A DNA stretch of 64,000 bases from Cruorifilaria tuberocauda (Eukaryota > Nematoda > Chromadorea > Rhabditida > Onchocercidae). The stretch is taken from contig JABVXU010000062.1 in NCBI GenBank assembly GCA_013365365.1, forward strand, positions 124,001-188,000. Direction: 5' to 3'. The notes beneath the pieces are model-generated. The model saw only the letters and a list, made by a program, of their open reading frames with translations, was not told where the DNA came from and ran no database searches. Positions within the stretch are counted from its first letter, which is position 1. Every line of letters starts with the position of its first letter. This document shows, piece by piece, positions 15,201-28,800 of the stretch. The position numbers and the translations under genes were made by a program.

Positions 15201-18200
15201 ATATATATATATCTAATTAATGACTGTCTGGATTTTTATTCTGACAAACACATAAACGAAAATGTTATTGTTATTATTCGTGTAAGTCACTTATTTAGAA
15301 AGGTGAGGTAAAAGAAGCAGTAGAAACTATTCTGACTTAAATACAACATAGGTAATACGTGACATGAACACAAGCCAAAATAGGGCGCATTTAAAATCCA
15401 GTTGATCCTCCCAGTCATCGCTCAATGGTTGAGGTAATGTCCATTCAGTATAAGGTTTCATTCCACAGTCTTCGAGTTCATATTGCGTTTTACATATTTG
15501 ACAGCGCTTAAATAACAACGTCGTTTGATTTTAAAACAAAATTGCGAAATTATTTTTCTTTTTTGACAATTTTGCACTTTGGCTACCGAAGTTTTGTGAA
15601 GTTAACAAGTTAGCAGCTTTCAATTAGCAGTAAGTATGTACAGTGTTACATACTCTTGTATGCATCACGTCGAACCAATGTTGCAGACATCGTATATGCA
15701 CAAATTGTAGAGAACCACGACATTCACACGGTGAAATTAAGTTTGATTCGTTGTCTTCTTCCAAACATATTCTGCAGTTCAGCTTTCGCGTGGAAGAGAG
15801 CTGCCTGCAGAAAGTTGGGGTTCTGTTAATGTTCATTGTTTATTATGTAACATTCTTCACTTTTGCATAAAGTTTTAAAGCTTCCAAAAAGGAAAATTAA
15901 AGTAAATGAACTTTGGAAAAGCCGAAACTTTTCATTCTTCTCTGATCGTGGATGTGACAGGAAGTCATTATCTAAATAAGTGAAAAGCGGTGGCATAGCT
16001 TTCATTTCATCTTTACGTTTAAGTGCCATTCTCAAAGTGTCGTGAAACCACAACTCAATAAGTTGAGCGTAATAAATGATTAGATTATGAGATAAATTTT
16101 ACAATTTTATATTCTCTATTTTCATTCCTTGTGGCGGTTTAATGTTCTGATCGTTATTTGGAAATTTAAGAATTCAAAATAAATTGTAGGAGTAAGCTGA
16201 ATTTAGAATGGAAATTTATGTTTCAGTGCCATTTTGTAACAATAAGATATTGTCAGATTTTTAAAATCTTGACCATGCAGAAAAGAGAAGTGCATGATAG
16301 TCTAATTTTAAGATCACTAAGCTATTAAATAAAGTGACAGATGACCGGTTTTTCTTTTTTTATTATGCAAAAAATAGCATAATAAGTTGCAGAGGCAGTT
16401 GAAAGTCAATTTTTGTATATTGCTTTTTAATGAAATGATACAATTTTTGAAAATTTTTTCTTTCACTTTGTACTAAGTTAAAAACGGGATTTTGCCATTG
16501 CTGTAGCTAGACAAAATTTATTCAAGACGACTTAAAACCTAAGTTTTAAAGGTGGTTGTTTTCCAGTTGCACTATAGTTACAGCAGATTCGTTGTTTTCC
16601 ACTTTATGACGGTGGTATTTTTATTTCTTTGTTTCACTGGCCGCCTTTTTACGCAGCATGGTTATTAGTTTTCTTTCATTGGTTATAAACTAGTAATTTA
16701 ACTTTAAGGTGATGTATCTTCGGATGACATCCGGCACTGAAAATTTGCCGTGTGCATATGCATACATTGAGTTCACAAATCAGCCAACGGTTCCCATCGC
16801 ATTGCAAAATAATGGCATAGAATTTAAGGGTCGCTGTTTACGGTTCGTTCTATTACTTTCATTTGAAAGTTCCATTTATTTATTTATATCAAATATCTGG
16901 ATTTCTAAGTGAATGATTATGCCATTCACAAAAAACTATTATGTTTATATTTGACATTATGTCACTACTAAATTAGAAGTGTAAACATTATGGTTGCATC
17001 GATGTCATTTCGAATCGTTCTTTTCCTTATCTTTTTTGAAAGTATGTAGTCAATGTACTAGTTTCCTTGAAATATGTAAATGATCTGCAGCATACAGCAT
17101 TCGCGGGTTGCTATAATCAAACCGGAAAGAAAGACAGCAGACATGGCTTTGCAGGAAGTTGAAGAAGCAATCCGGGTCAATCAGAATCCTGATAAAGCTG
17201 CTAATGCCCTCAGTAAGCTGAACCAAGGACTGGGTAACTTTTGTTTTCTCCAGATGTGAACTTCTGGTTTATATTTTTTAATATTTTCATTACTTAATGA
17301 TCTTGAAAATTGTTGAGAATTTTTTTGAGCAATATTTTTACGTATAGGATTAGCTTGTGCAACTTCCATTTTTTATTGTACATTGCGGATTCAAAAGATA
17401 TTTAAAAGAGAAAATAAAAAACATTTTTTGTAAATGAATTATTTGAGGGATGGATCGAAGTTATTCCCCGTTACGGCGATCTGGGTCTCCTCGACGTCAT
17501 CGAAGTCGTAGTTCAAGCAGACGTCGGCGCTCACGATCACGATCGAAGTATGTTTAAGCAATAGCTGAGATTTCTTACAGCTATTTAATTATTAACTTAT
17601 GTTCTTAAAATTTTACAAAACTATCTATTTAGATCACGACGCCGACATCGCAGCAAATCTAAAGATCGGCGCTCACGTAGCAGATCACGGTATTTTTCCT
17701 TATTTTTTTCCGCATTCTGATATAATATAAAGTATTTTTCTTTTGTTTCTCTTTATTATCCTTTTTTCTCTGCGCCATTTTTATAAATTTTGTAAGTTTC
17801 GGCTAACAAAAAGTGAGTAAAGAAATAGTATCTTCCTTAGGTCAATATGAGATCATTGAAAAACTGCATAAGTTAATTCAATGTTTGTTATAGCGAACAT
17901 CGTAGACGTTCCCATTCTCACCATCGCAGACTTTCACGTTCAAAGGATAGAAAGGAGAAAGATAAAGAGAAGGTAACCTTGTTATTTAAGTAATTTTCTA
18001 AGTCATTGAAGAATTTTAAAACATTTAAAGCTTCATTATAAAGTAAATTTAAATTTAAAGGAACGTCGTGATAGAGAGAAAGAGAGGGAGAAGAAGGAAC
18101 GAAAACGGAGCAGAAGTCGTACGCCGCACAAGAAGGATGATAGACGTGAACGTGATAAGGATAAGGTGTTTTTTAAGCATATTAAAAAAGACCAAGAATA

Positions 18201-19257
18201 ATATAAGAATGACTGCTTGTTAGTACTTTAGTTTTGTTTTACAGGATAAAAAGGAAAAGAATCGTGAAAGTAGCAGTCGGAAAGATAAAGAAAGAAACAG
18301 TCGAAGTGAAAAGAGTGATAAGAAAGAGGAGAAAGATCATGATAAGGGAAAGAAAAATTTACGCAAAGAGAAAGAACGTGAAAGGGGTAGTAGAAAAAAT
18401 GACAATAAAAGCGGTTCGGTTAAAGCCGAAGTAAAGCTGCAGATCGAACATGTTAGTTTAAACTTGAAAGATTTCTATTAACTTATAAGAATTTTAAATA
18501 GTACATCATAGTTATCTAGTTTAAGGAGATAAGCTGAAATACTGGTATTCACTGTGGAAGGTTTTTACAAGCGTTAAGAGCATTAACAAGATACCACATT
18601 TGATGCGAGTTTTATATGAAAACAGATGTTCCCTCGGTACGGAGAGTCTTCTTCTCGAAATCAGTTTAAGGTTTTTTTAGGGAGAAAGTATGGAAGTAGA
18701 TCACCCAGAACAAATAACAACTTCAGATGAAACGGCGATGAGAGAAAGGCTGATGGAAAAAGTTTTGGCACGTAATGGACCAATGAAAGAAGAAAGCGTC
18801 GAGATGATGGACACTGATAAAGAAAAGTATTGGTTTTTGTGGAAATTAAAGCTATCGGGATATTATGCTTATTTAATTATCTTTTCCAGTTTGTTCTTGA
18901 GCCAAGTATAAAGATTGCTTATTTTTCTTAGAATTTTCGATAAGCGTTTTTTCACATTTGGCTCTATAAGGCTGAAAAGAACTTGAGTCATTCTATATCT
19001 TATAATCTTATGTTCAACCAGCTGAATTGAACTACTGTTACTCCTTGTCCAAATGTAATATGATTTTGAATTTTTTGTTCTGAGATTTCTTTTTTCAGAC
19101 TTAGCAGTTTTGATTGGGAAGTTAATTTTTTTCAATGGTATTAACAGCTTTCAGAGATGAACAAGAATTGAAAGGAAGCGGCGTTGATGGTGAGTCTTTC
19201 CGGAAGAAATCTCGGAAACTGTCAAAATCTTCCAGTTCATCATCTCATTCTGAATAA
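12248..19257 (+). CDS. rsp-7: SREK1/rsp-7-type SR-related splicing regulator, two RRMs plus RS/KE-rich tail
   Basis: Nuclear splicing regulator of the SREK1 (SRrp86) family. Thirteen exons: 12248-12364, 12676-12829, 13077-13195, 14264-14440, 16709-16842, 17091-17212, 17448-17547, 17633-17689, 17894-17972, 18061-18165, 18245-18430, 18681-18826, 19155-19257. They sum to 1599 bp (532 aa) and the frame closes. RRM1 covers about residues 8-88 with the family signature [18 protein letters not shown]. The linker carries [10 protein letters not shown], also typical of SREK1. RRM2 covers about 155-240 ([18 protein letters not shown]). A short helix follows, then Arg-Ser dipeptides from about 275, then KE-rich and Ser-rich segments ending SSSSSSHSE. 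An alternative donor about 24 bases downstream of 17212 keeps frame. An antisense RING-CH gene sits in the fourth intron. Confidence 0.92.
14745..15836 (-). CDS. MARCH-family (RING-CH) membrane E3 ubiquitin ligase, nested antisense in rsp-7
   Basis: Exons in transcript order: 15642-15836, 15337-15506, 14980-15029, 14745-14887. They sum to 558 bp (185 aa) and the frame closes. The RING-CH finger (C4HC3) spans about residues 20-75: CRICLEE, then [20 protein letters not shown], then [11 protein letters not shown]. All eight zinc ligands are visible, so the E2-binding finger looks intact. Two membrane spans follow: one around [19 protein letters not shown], and one around [20 protein letters not shown], with a short cytosolic tail ([21 protein letters not shown]). 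This is the usual small-MARCH topology. The start is ATG 15836, preceded by in-frame stops. The whole gene lies inside the 2.3-kb rsp-7 intron on the opposite strand. Expected role: ubiquitination of membrane proteins in ER or endosomal membranes; substrate unknown. Confidence 0.87.
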
Positions 19258-21537
19258 GGCCAATATGTGTTCACTCTTTTTATATTATCAGTTAATCTTC
19301 AGTCAGAGTTAAATTACCATTTTCTTTAGCTGTAATTCTTTGTTACCTTTACCAAAAAGAAGAATGTAACAGTAGACTTATGATGCTATAAAACAAATAA
19401 ATCTCTTATAGGCAATGAATTTAATCAGATAATTATGGCAAATTGCAACACTTTTTTGTATCATATTTCATGAGGAAATATATTCAACATTTTCCCTTTT
19501 TAATTGAACTCTAGAGGGTGCGAAAAATAAAATATGAGCAATACGAAGTTCGTCAGAATTATATAAATTGTTAATGATAATTCTTCTGCTATCGCGAAGT
19601 GTTCTCTATGACCGTGAAGAATCAAATAATTTCAAGCGAGGTGAAAATTTTGTTACAGTGTGTAATTAGATTGAGTATTAATACCTCAAATAACTTGGAT
19701 TGTAATGAGCTTGAAGTACAAAAAGTACACGGCTCGTTTATAATGATATTGTTTATAGTTTGGCTGCTACTGTTGCCTTTTTGATCATGAAACAAGTAAT
19801 AACAGTTAATGGTTTCATTGTTCTTCTCAGTCAATTCATTAAAAGTTCATAATGCTTCGTACTGACTGAATATTTGAAGATTTTTTAAAAAGCATATTTC
19901 GTAAATTATTCACGCCATCTATTTGTTCATATGCAAAGTTATAGGTATGGATTGATATTCATCGAAAACAGTTTACAGGATAGAGCCTGGTCATTACAAA
20001 TGAAGTTTCATAGTTGAAATACTTATCAATTTTTTATCGATAGTTATGCAATTTGCTTTTTTTGATGCATGGTATGTGAATGTCGTCACTAGTTCCTATT
20101 GTTTCTTTGCCAGTCAGTGTGATTCAATAAAATTTTTTGTACATTAGTAATATTTAGTAAACTGTGATCATCGTCAATTTTAGTTCTTCAAACTGAAATT
20201 AATGTTAGCATTATAAACTCCCTTCACTAAGTCGCATTACTCTTAATTTGTATTATTTCACATTTTGTCTCATACAAATAACGAAAGTCACAACAACCGT
20301 TCAGCAATGTTTTGAGGTGTATTACTTTAATTTTATTTTAACATGCATCAAATTCATACTGGCGGTATCAAATTTCAATGAATCAGCTTTTTGATACTCT
20401 GAAAACCGAATTTATGATTTAAAATTTTATAAACAATATTTTAGGTGGGTAAGGGGTCAGTAAATTAAGTTCTCGAGATTCTCTCGTCACGTGCGGGTTA
20501 GGCACGTGGTAGGTTTTAGTATTTCAGGCATCAATTTTAGTATTTATTCTTAAAAAACTTTATAATTCTTAGATGTCACATCGGTACACCTACTGGCAAA
20601 TGAAACGGTCAGATATTTCTGTGATTTTACAATTTTGTACATCTTCTCAATAACTGCCTAATCTGCATCTGTCACAAACGAATACGTATTTTTCATTTTT
20701 TTGAAATGCTTATGTCTACCTACCTGACTTAATGATAAAACTCAAACTCTAAAAATTTTCCCTCAAAGTACTTACTATCAAAACTTATAAAAATTAACAG
20801 TACGCTATTTGAAAATGTAAAATTGTCGCAAAAAAGATTCCTGAAGCGCCAAAAAAAGTCAAGAGTAACTAACTTTTCTAAAAAACGAAGTATTCGCTGG
20901 TTAGCTAATACGATTAATAATGGGAAATTTCGATCAACAAATTTTGATAAAAAATTCAAGCTCGGTGACCAGTAAAAAGTAATAAGCAACTCGATGATTT
21001 CGGTAAATGGAAAATGACTCTTTATTACTAATTTTGTTCATTGAATAACTCAATTGGAACAGATTATTTATTCTATTTTGTAGTACCGTTCTATAGGTCA
21101 CACTTTACAAATGACTAATCAGAAATGAAATACTACTCGATTACTTCATTTAGACAACTGAAACATCCAACATTCCCTCACAAACAAAGGACATGTAACT
21201 CTTCCATAGGTGCTATTCAGTGATCATGAACCCGGCAATTTAGGAATGTGCGTGACTCAAATTAAGATCATCTTCATATTTCCAAAAATCTCTCCACATA
21301 GCTGACTTCCTTCAACTTACCTCTTATACCATTATTTCTTTCTAGTAACATGCAGAGGACGCCGTGTAGTTCACGGTTCGCCGATCTTTTGCAGTGAATG
21401 AGATGGTTCTCACGGACGTTAACTGGTTGGCAAATCAGTTCTTCGAGAAACAAGTTCCTGAAATTCCTCTCTCGCATCTTACTTTTCGCATTTTTCTTCA
21501 TTTTCAGCTTCATTATTAGCGATTTAAATTTTCTTAG
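19258..21537. other. Intergenic spacer; poly(A) signal of rsp-7 at its start
   Basis: An AATAAA at 19396-19401, about 140 bases after the rsp-7 stop, is the likely polyadenylation signal. The rest is AT-rich and I found no exon chain with consistent splice phases. The segment just before 21538 ends in TTTTCTTAG directly abutting the next ATG, which may be a spliced-leader acceptor. Confidence 0.5.
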
Positions 21538-24500
21538 ATGGCGAGTAATGTCACCGATTTGCAAAGAAAGCGAGAAACATTTAAGGATTCTTGTTTTTTA
21601 ACACAGTTGATGGCGCTATCAGTAAGTATTGCTCAGCAAGCCGGCAATATTATCAAGGTAATTTTATTAATAAATTTATATCCTTTGTTAATTTTAATTT
21701 ATCCTAGTTTATATCACTTTTGACACAGTGAATAAGAAGTTGAGGCCTTCCTTAGATTAAATTACTTGCTTAAATTGTAATGAATCACCCAAATTTTTGC
21801 TTGGTTTTTAAGCTTACTCTTTTTCTGCTGATTTGTAAATATTGTGTATTAAAAATATACTATTGTCGAATGCTTGCAATCTTCAGTTGTATTCTATGGA
21901 AATTTAAAATGATAATATCACCTTGTTGAATTAATATTAATTAAATTAGGTCCACGGAGAAACTGTTAATTTTTATAACTTATAGTAGTAGTTCCTTCAG
22001 ATAGCATTGACGGATCAGCTGTGATTGAAGAGAATTATCTGGCACATATATATCTCTTTTTATTTCCAGGAATGGGCTTTTAGTGGCTCCGGCAAACCAT
22101 ATTATAAAGGACCTGTTAGTTTACGAGATTTATATACAGATGCAGATGTTGCCGCAGAAGATTGTATTATTTCATCATTACACAAACATTTTGGCAATAA
22201 TCTGAAAATTATTGGTGAGGAGGTAAGAAATCAGTTTGAATTTCATATCTTACTCAGTTGCTTAATTCGATATTTCATTGTCTTCCCATTGCTTCGAAAA
22301 AAAGGACTTTTTTGGTGGGAAACATTTTTCCCAAGAAGTGTGTGAAAATTGACGAATTAATTGCATATGGTTATTGATTTTTATGTCATCTGAATTTAAG
22401 CTCTATTTGACAGAACATATGTAAAATCTAAGAGAACAATATTAAAACACTAAGAAATTGAAAGAAAACACAGATAGCTTATGTTTCAACTCTTTTGGTT
22501 GATTTTATGATTGCTAGCTCTCTGCTGAATATGGAGAACTTGAAGTAAATTATAAAATAGTGAAATAAAATGAAGCTCACATTATATTCAAACTGTTCTT
22601 GATATTGCTGATAGTTGAAAATCACTCGAAGGATTAAAACATTGAGATAATTGTTATAAATTTATAAAAATCACCTACCTTACAGAGTATCGAACCATCA
22701 GGTACAAATGTGGTAAATGATTTTGATCCCAGCGTTTTGATACATGATAATGAATGTAGTAATGAAATGCGTCAGATAACGGCTGGTGATGTATGTTTTT
22801 CTCAATTACTATTTTGCTTTAACTATAGTTTTTTCTTTACAGTTTTCGTTGTAATCATGTAGTTTTGCAGGTAGTGATTTGGGTAGATCCTTTGGATGGA
22901 ACTTACGAATTAGTTGCAGCGGAAGGCAATATATGTAAATTTTGTTTTCATTATCAAATGTATAGTTTTTCACTGCTCACAAGTATCAGTTTAATTTTGC
23001 CATTTTGTTTCACTTGATTAAATAACTTGAAGGTATTGCTTTTTAGCATTAGAATATTCTGTATATTGGATTATTAGTTGTATTACGCAGTTCATGATAT
23101 TAATGTTTTTTATCATCCTCGGGAATACTGAACAAATGTAGAGTTGATTCAAAATTATCGTTTTGACGACTGAAGAGCTAAAAAAATGCACCATAAAATA
23201 TGAAAATGTGGTAATAATTTTGAAGCTCGACAGCAAGAAGTAACTGTACTGATTGGTGTGTCGTATCGTGGACGACCAGTGGCTGGTATAATACATCAAC
23301 CTTTTTGGGGAACCAATGCTGTAGGTCGCACTGTTTGGGCAATCAGAGGAATGGGCGTTCATGGTACGGAAATTACCAAAAGTAATACTTTAAAGAATTC
23401 TTCTAGCTTCAAAAAATTTTCGAAGTACTATTTTTTTATGGCATGAGCGAGCTTTTATTTTGTTTATCACAGTAATTTGTATACTCTATTCTTCAGCTCT
23501 CTCAGTTCCTTGTAGAAAGTATACTTTCCAGTTTGAATTATTGTATTGTATTTTGACTACAATACCTTTATTATAGGCAATTCACAACGATATGCTGTTA
23601 CAACAAGAAGTCATTCTACGCCTCAAATTCGTGATACGATAAACATTATGAAAGAAAAGAATTTGATTAGTGATGCTCAATTTGTTGGTGGAGCTGGATT
23701 CAAGGCACGTTATTCAGGCCATTGACTTTTCATTAGCGTATGACGAAAATTAATATGAGCTTTCTATGGTAGTAAGTAATTCAAATTTGTGGTTCATTTT
23801 CATTTTATTACAATATGATATACATTTTAAGCTGCTGAAAGATAATTTCTCCTTGAGTGTAAATGGTAATTAATAAGATTACTAGCAAAAAAGCTACCTT
23901 TACGAAAAGTAAGTTACTACATATTACACATGATGCATACTAAATTTTTATACTTTTTTCATCAGCTTCTGTTGATCTTTTTTATAAAAAAATTAAGAGG
24001 ATATAGTACCGCTTTCATTTGATGTCAAAGCTGTATTTTTTAGGTCTTAAAATGTTTAGAAGGTGCTGCTGCCTATGTTTTTCCTAGTCCTGGTTCTAAA
24101 AAATGGGATACATGTGCTCCAGAAGCAGTAATTACTGCATCAGGTTTGTTTTTGTTTTTTTTTTTTTTGAAAATTTTGGGTTTTAGGTAGACTCTCGTGT
24201 TTAAAACTCGACTGTTTTCTTAGATTTGTAAAGTTTCACATAAGTATGTTTACTTCTTAGGTGGCAAGCTTACTGACATCTCAGGTAATAATCTCTATTA
24301 TGGTGAAGATACTCAAATAGCAAACAGTGGTGGTGTGTTGGCAACGGCGCATTGGGTAAATCATCAGGTTGTTTTATTTCCTCTTTCACTTGTTCAGTTT
24401 TATGTTAGCATTTGAAATCCATATAGCTCTAATTCTCCGTGTTTAATTAAGCTTTATCAAGTCCAACCTCTAAAATGAATCTTCAGAAATTTTTAAATTT

Positions 24501-24572
24501 AATTTGTAGGAATTCGTCGACTGCATTCCGGAAAGAATAAAAGTACTTGTGCCTGAATTAGCCCATAATTGA
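21538..24572 (+). CDS. BPNT1: 3'(2'),5'-bisphosphate nucleotidase
   Basis: Mg-dependent phosphatase of the inositol monophosphatase superfamily that hydrolyses 3'-phosphoadenosine 5'-phosphate to AMP, preventing PAP build-up after sulfation. Nine exons: 21538-21657, 22070-22222, 22686-22790, 22871-22934, 23226-23363, 23577-23704, 24044-24143, 24261-24367, 24510-24572. They sum to 978 bp (325 aa), close to the usual length, and the frame closes. Metal-site motifs are intact: [14 protein letters not shown] at the end of exon 2, WVDPLDGT (about residues 130-137) and [10 protein letters not shown] near 255; RSHS and VGGAG motifs are also present. The intron after 23704 appears to start with GC rather than GT. 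The last intron has two in-phase donors (at 24357 and 24367). The ATG is the first base after a TTCTTAG acceptor. Confidence 0.95.
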
Positions 24573-25874
24573 TACCTTCATCACGTCGGTAAGAATTGAA
24601 TCCGAACGATTTGTAATGTGTGTGTGCTATATGTTTCTTATCTTTTATATTTCAAGAAAAATAAATAAGATTGTCATAATAGACGTTAATGAATATAATT
24701 ACTCAGGATTTTTCTCTTTTTTCGTATATCAGTGGTCAACTCAAAATAGTAGCAATACGAAAATCCCATAGATAATAACACAGTCTTTTTTTAGGATTTT
24801 CCATTTTCTCTATTTATCCGCACAATAACAGCTATTCAAAGTGATCTGAATAGCTGTTATTGTAGTTATGTGATAAGTCATCAATAAAATCGCTTTATCT
24901 TGTTTTAAATAATTTTTTCTTCGTTTCGAGTTATCAACTGATGATTAGGAAAGGTGCGCTTTGAAATAAGATATACTTCAATATACTGGTATTAGTAAGT
25001 ATAAAATTGAATCGTTGTTTCAAAAAGCGCTGGGTACTGGATGTTGAAATTTTATCAAGGGATATCGTATTTTCAGGAAATGTGTGTATATATTTGTGTT
25101 TTTGTGTACACTTAAATCTCTATTATGTGTATGGGTGTATGTATATATTTTTTTTTTTCAAAAATAAAATGTGTTAAGTGTAGTTTGGGGTCGTGAACAC
25201 TGAGGCACTAAACTTTGTAATTCTTCACTCCTCTCGTTGGTTGTTGCACATTCTTTCACTTTATTAATTTCAGCATCATGTTGTGTATCGTTCTCTGAAC
25301 AAACTACGTTATCTCATTATTTACTTAAATTTTCATTCGTTTTCGTTGCATATTAGAAAAAAAATCAACGAATACTAATTTTCTAGTGGTTTACTCGTTT
25401 GTCGATCATTTAGACATAAATAGAAAAAGAAAAAATTGAAGTGCTGAAAATTCAAATAAATATGGTGGTAGCTTAAGTGATCGTCAATCGCAATTATATG
25501 CATATAAATCTGGTCATTATGTGCTATTATCAAGTTTACTATTATCAGGAACTTTTAAGGCTTCAGTAGGTATCAGCAGGCAAATGATTTTGAAGACATC
25601 AAAAAAATACAATAAGGATGATAATATATGACACCAATCTAATTTCATACTTCTTTAACATCCTTATGACGAATGGAAGCATCGTGTGACTTACTATAAG
25701 TAAAATTGGGGAAATCAAGCTTTGGACTTTAGGAATGTTTATGTATATCAAAGCATTCTCAGACATACAGTCGAGGCAGGAGACTTTAAGCGAACCAAAA
25801 ATACATTTGTTCATAAGATATCAATTGATAGAAAGTAAAATTCTACTGAGATAAGTTTGATTCAATAGTTGAAA
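24573..25874. other. Spacer between BPNT1 and the next plus-strand gene
   Basis: An AATAAA-type signal near 24659 probably ends BPNT1 transcripts. The only structured element seen is the perfect hairpin at 24822-24863. A T-rich and TG-rich tract lies at about 25080-25160. No coding exon was found. Confidence 0.5.
24822..24863. repeat. Perfect 17-bp inverted repeat (hairpin, 8-nt loop)
   Basis: Arm 24822-24838 (ACAATAACAGCTATTCA) is the exact reverse complement of arm 24847-24863, separated by 8 bases. It lies about 250 bp downstream of the BPNT1 stop codon, beyond the likely poly(A) signal. It could be a remnant of a small inverted-repeat element or a transcribed hairpin. Confidence 0.95.
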
Positions 25875-28800
25875 ATGAATTGGTACGCCTTACTTAGTGA
25901 CTCGACTTGGCAAATGACTACGCAACTGCTTGAAGATCGCTTTACCACAGAGGCAAGAATACGAAGTCAGGATGATTCAAATATGAGAATCTATGCAGAA
26001 GCTGCACATAAAGTTTACAAACATAAGGTTTGTCATCACGGAAAGTAATCTCAAGTATACAATAAGGAAATACATTATATTTACAGATTTGTAGTTTATC
26101 GTATTTTAAATGATTGTAGATTTTAGATCTAATTGAAATATTTCATTCCATGAATATTTTTGCATAATACGTTTCCTAAAAATCTGTTTTTAAATATTCC
26201 TGCAGAATGATTTTTCTATAATCATCAAATCATGGCAACAGATGTTTATTAATGATCTCTTAGTAAATTCATTTTCATATTCTTGAAATACTTTTTATTA
26301 CTATAATATTGTTATTCGCTTACTATAAGCTGCAAATCAAAAGAATCGTTGAAGGAATTTCATCTTATCATTTTGTACATTCCACTTATACTTTCAAATT
26401 TTATACTTGACTAGGTTTTATTATGAATTCAAAACTGAGGCAAATGCTTTGCAGGTTATTTTTGTTCATAAATGAAATCTGTAATATTGCATTTGTTACT
26501 GTTTATAATTTTGTGGATCTCGAAAACTGCTGATACTATATTATTTCATAAAAAACATAAATTAATTATGAACGATGTGGTAAGGCAATTTCTTTCCTGA
26601 AAATAATTCATAAAATACAACGCTAAAAAATTAATGATATGGTAAGTGAAATATCTGTCCAACCTACAAATGAGTAATGTATGTGGTTTGTGGCAGTTGA
26701 TTTCTTCATTTATTGACGATCTTTGGATGGATCACTGCATTAGCAGGACGCACTGTTTTATAGGTTTAAATATGGTCATTAAAGATTGCTGATTAAAAAA
26801 AAATCGAAGGGAACTCGCAATAAAAGATATTTATTGTTCTGAAATTCCAGCCATGTTATATTTGTGCGGCAGAATGGAAATTTCAAAATGGCAACCGAAG
26901 AGTAGTAATTGAACAAGCTAAGCTTGCTGAAGACGAATATAAGGTTAATTAAAAGAAGATTGATTGATAAAATAGACTTCTGAGGAGGTTGTTGAAGTTC
27001 TAGAAATTATAGTCAATTTAGTGCGAAGCAACAGTGGTTCGTGAAGTAGAGGATGCTTTGGAAATGATGCGACCGGAATCGTGGCAAAATACTGCCATCA
27101 ATGGTTCCGTGCTGAAATCGGATACTGAAAAGGTGTAGATTTTTAATTTTTTTAATTTTAATTTATGAGTTTTATACTTATTAATTTTCGAAATGAATTA
27201 TTTTCAATTATACTTGAACACTTACTAAAATACCATAATCATGGAAAAGAGTAATCTTATATACTATACGCGGCTAAGTAAAAGAGATTACTGTAGTTTA
27301 AAATATGCAATTAGTTTGATTAAATTTTAGCCAATTAAGGTCATTCCACAAGTTTTCTTGAATAAAATATTTGAATGAAGGAAACAGTGATAGAAATTTC
27401 ACTTTTTACGTGAAATGCAGTTTTTGAATGAAAACGAGAATTCATTATCAATGGAGCAATTCCGGAAGAAATTAGATATTCTAAATTCACGTTGGGAAAA
27501 GTATCGGATGCAGCAGGATTTCAATAAATGGACGGCATTACGACATTGGTTGCGTTTACCAGCTCTACGGTATCGCTTACAGGTAAATGACAAGATTAAT
27601 CAGTTAAAAACAACGCAGTTATTTAGCTGATATAGAAAAACAGATATATATTCAAAAATTATCCACTTTGATTTCGCTCTTCTTCATTTAACTTGGAGTT
27701 TTGCTATTTTATACTATATTTTAATATTATAGTGAAGAAATACGTCTAAGTTGAATTAATACTTTGGGAAAAGAAAATAGTCAGAAAGAACTGCTCCCAA
27801 CGCCGTTCGTTCATCTTGTGAACAAATAGCAAATTAATGAGTGGTATACAGAAATATCATTAGATACACAATTCTGACAATTTTTTAATTTGAATTATCG
27901 AATACTTTCTCTGCCTGCATTAATTATTTCCTATTTTACTGATTTATTTTTTATGTGCGAACAAAACTGTATTCCGTCTTATTCCATAATTTTCTTCCCA
28001 GTCCAGTTTCCATTCCGCTTTTTTCATTAATAAATCTCGAGAATTTGCAAAACGTTAATTATAGATTTTGGAAAAAGATCTGAAAAGTGAGATGCAATCT
28101 CGACGGCTCCGACGACTGTTACATCGAGTACAACAAGTGCAGAATATTCTTCAAACGGTCAGGAAAAAATTGCAGGATGCTTATGCCATTTTCCATCTTG
28201 AAGGTAAATTTATTATATTTGTTCTTTATACATGCTAAAATTTATTTTTAGATTGGCTTAAGTGTGTTATTATATGATTAGATATATTGATCGTCATTGT
28301 TACCAAATAACAATTACATTAATTTCACATATAACATCCTAAAAGGCTTTCTGTTATAAAATTATTTAATAGCTAATAGTTTTAATAGTTATTAACCAAT
28401 AGTTCTTGAGTAATTAATTTTCAGAAAAAAACTTTCTCTCAATCAATATCTTTGTCAATATTAAAAAACTTATTGCTATCTTCTTTTTAACAAGATAATA
28501 TTTCTCCGATTTTTTTCTAAGTCCGTTGATTTAGAATATTTTTTCCTTACTATATTAAATATCGCTTATCGCTTATATCAAGAAATTTGGAGTAGTACTA
28601 CTTTTAGCAACAGCGAAAACTGATCTTAGATTTAGAAAAATAATTTGAATATGTCCCGTTTAAAAATTATTTCAAGATTAGAGGAACTATGCCAATATTA
28701 TAACAAATATTTCAAATTTTTTTTGGTAATGTTGAAATAATCTATGTGATGGTTGAAACTGATGATGAATTAATAATTAGCTACACTTTATATAAAATAA

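Noticed and set aside
15826..16053. Minus-strand frame upstream of the MARCH gene
   Set aside because: No donor phase fits the MARCH first exon, whose own ATG at 15836 has in-frame stops just upstream.
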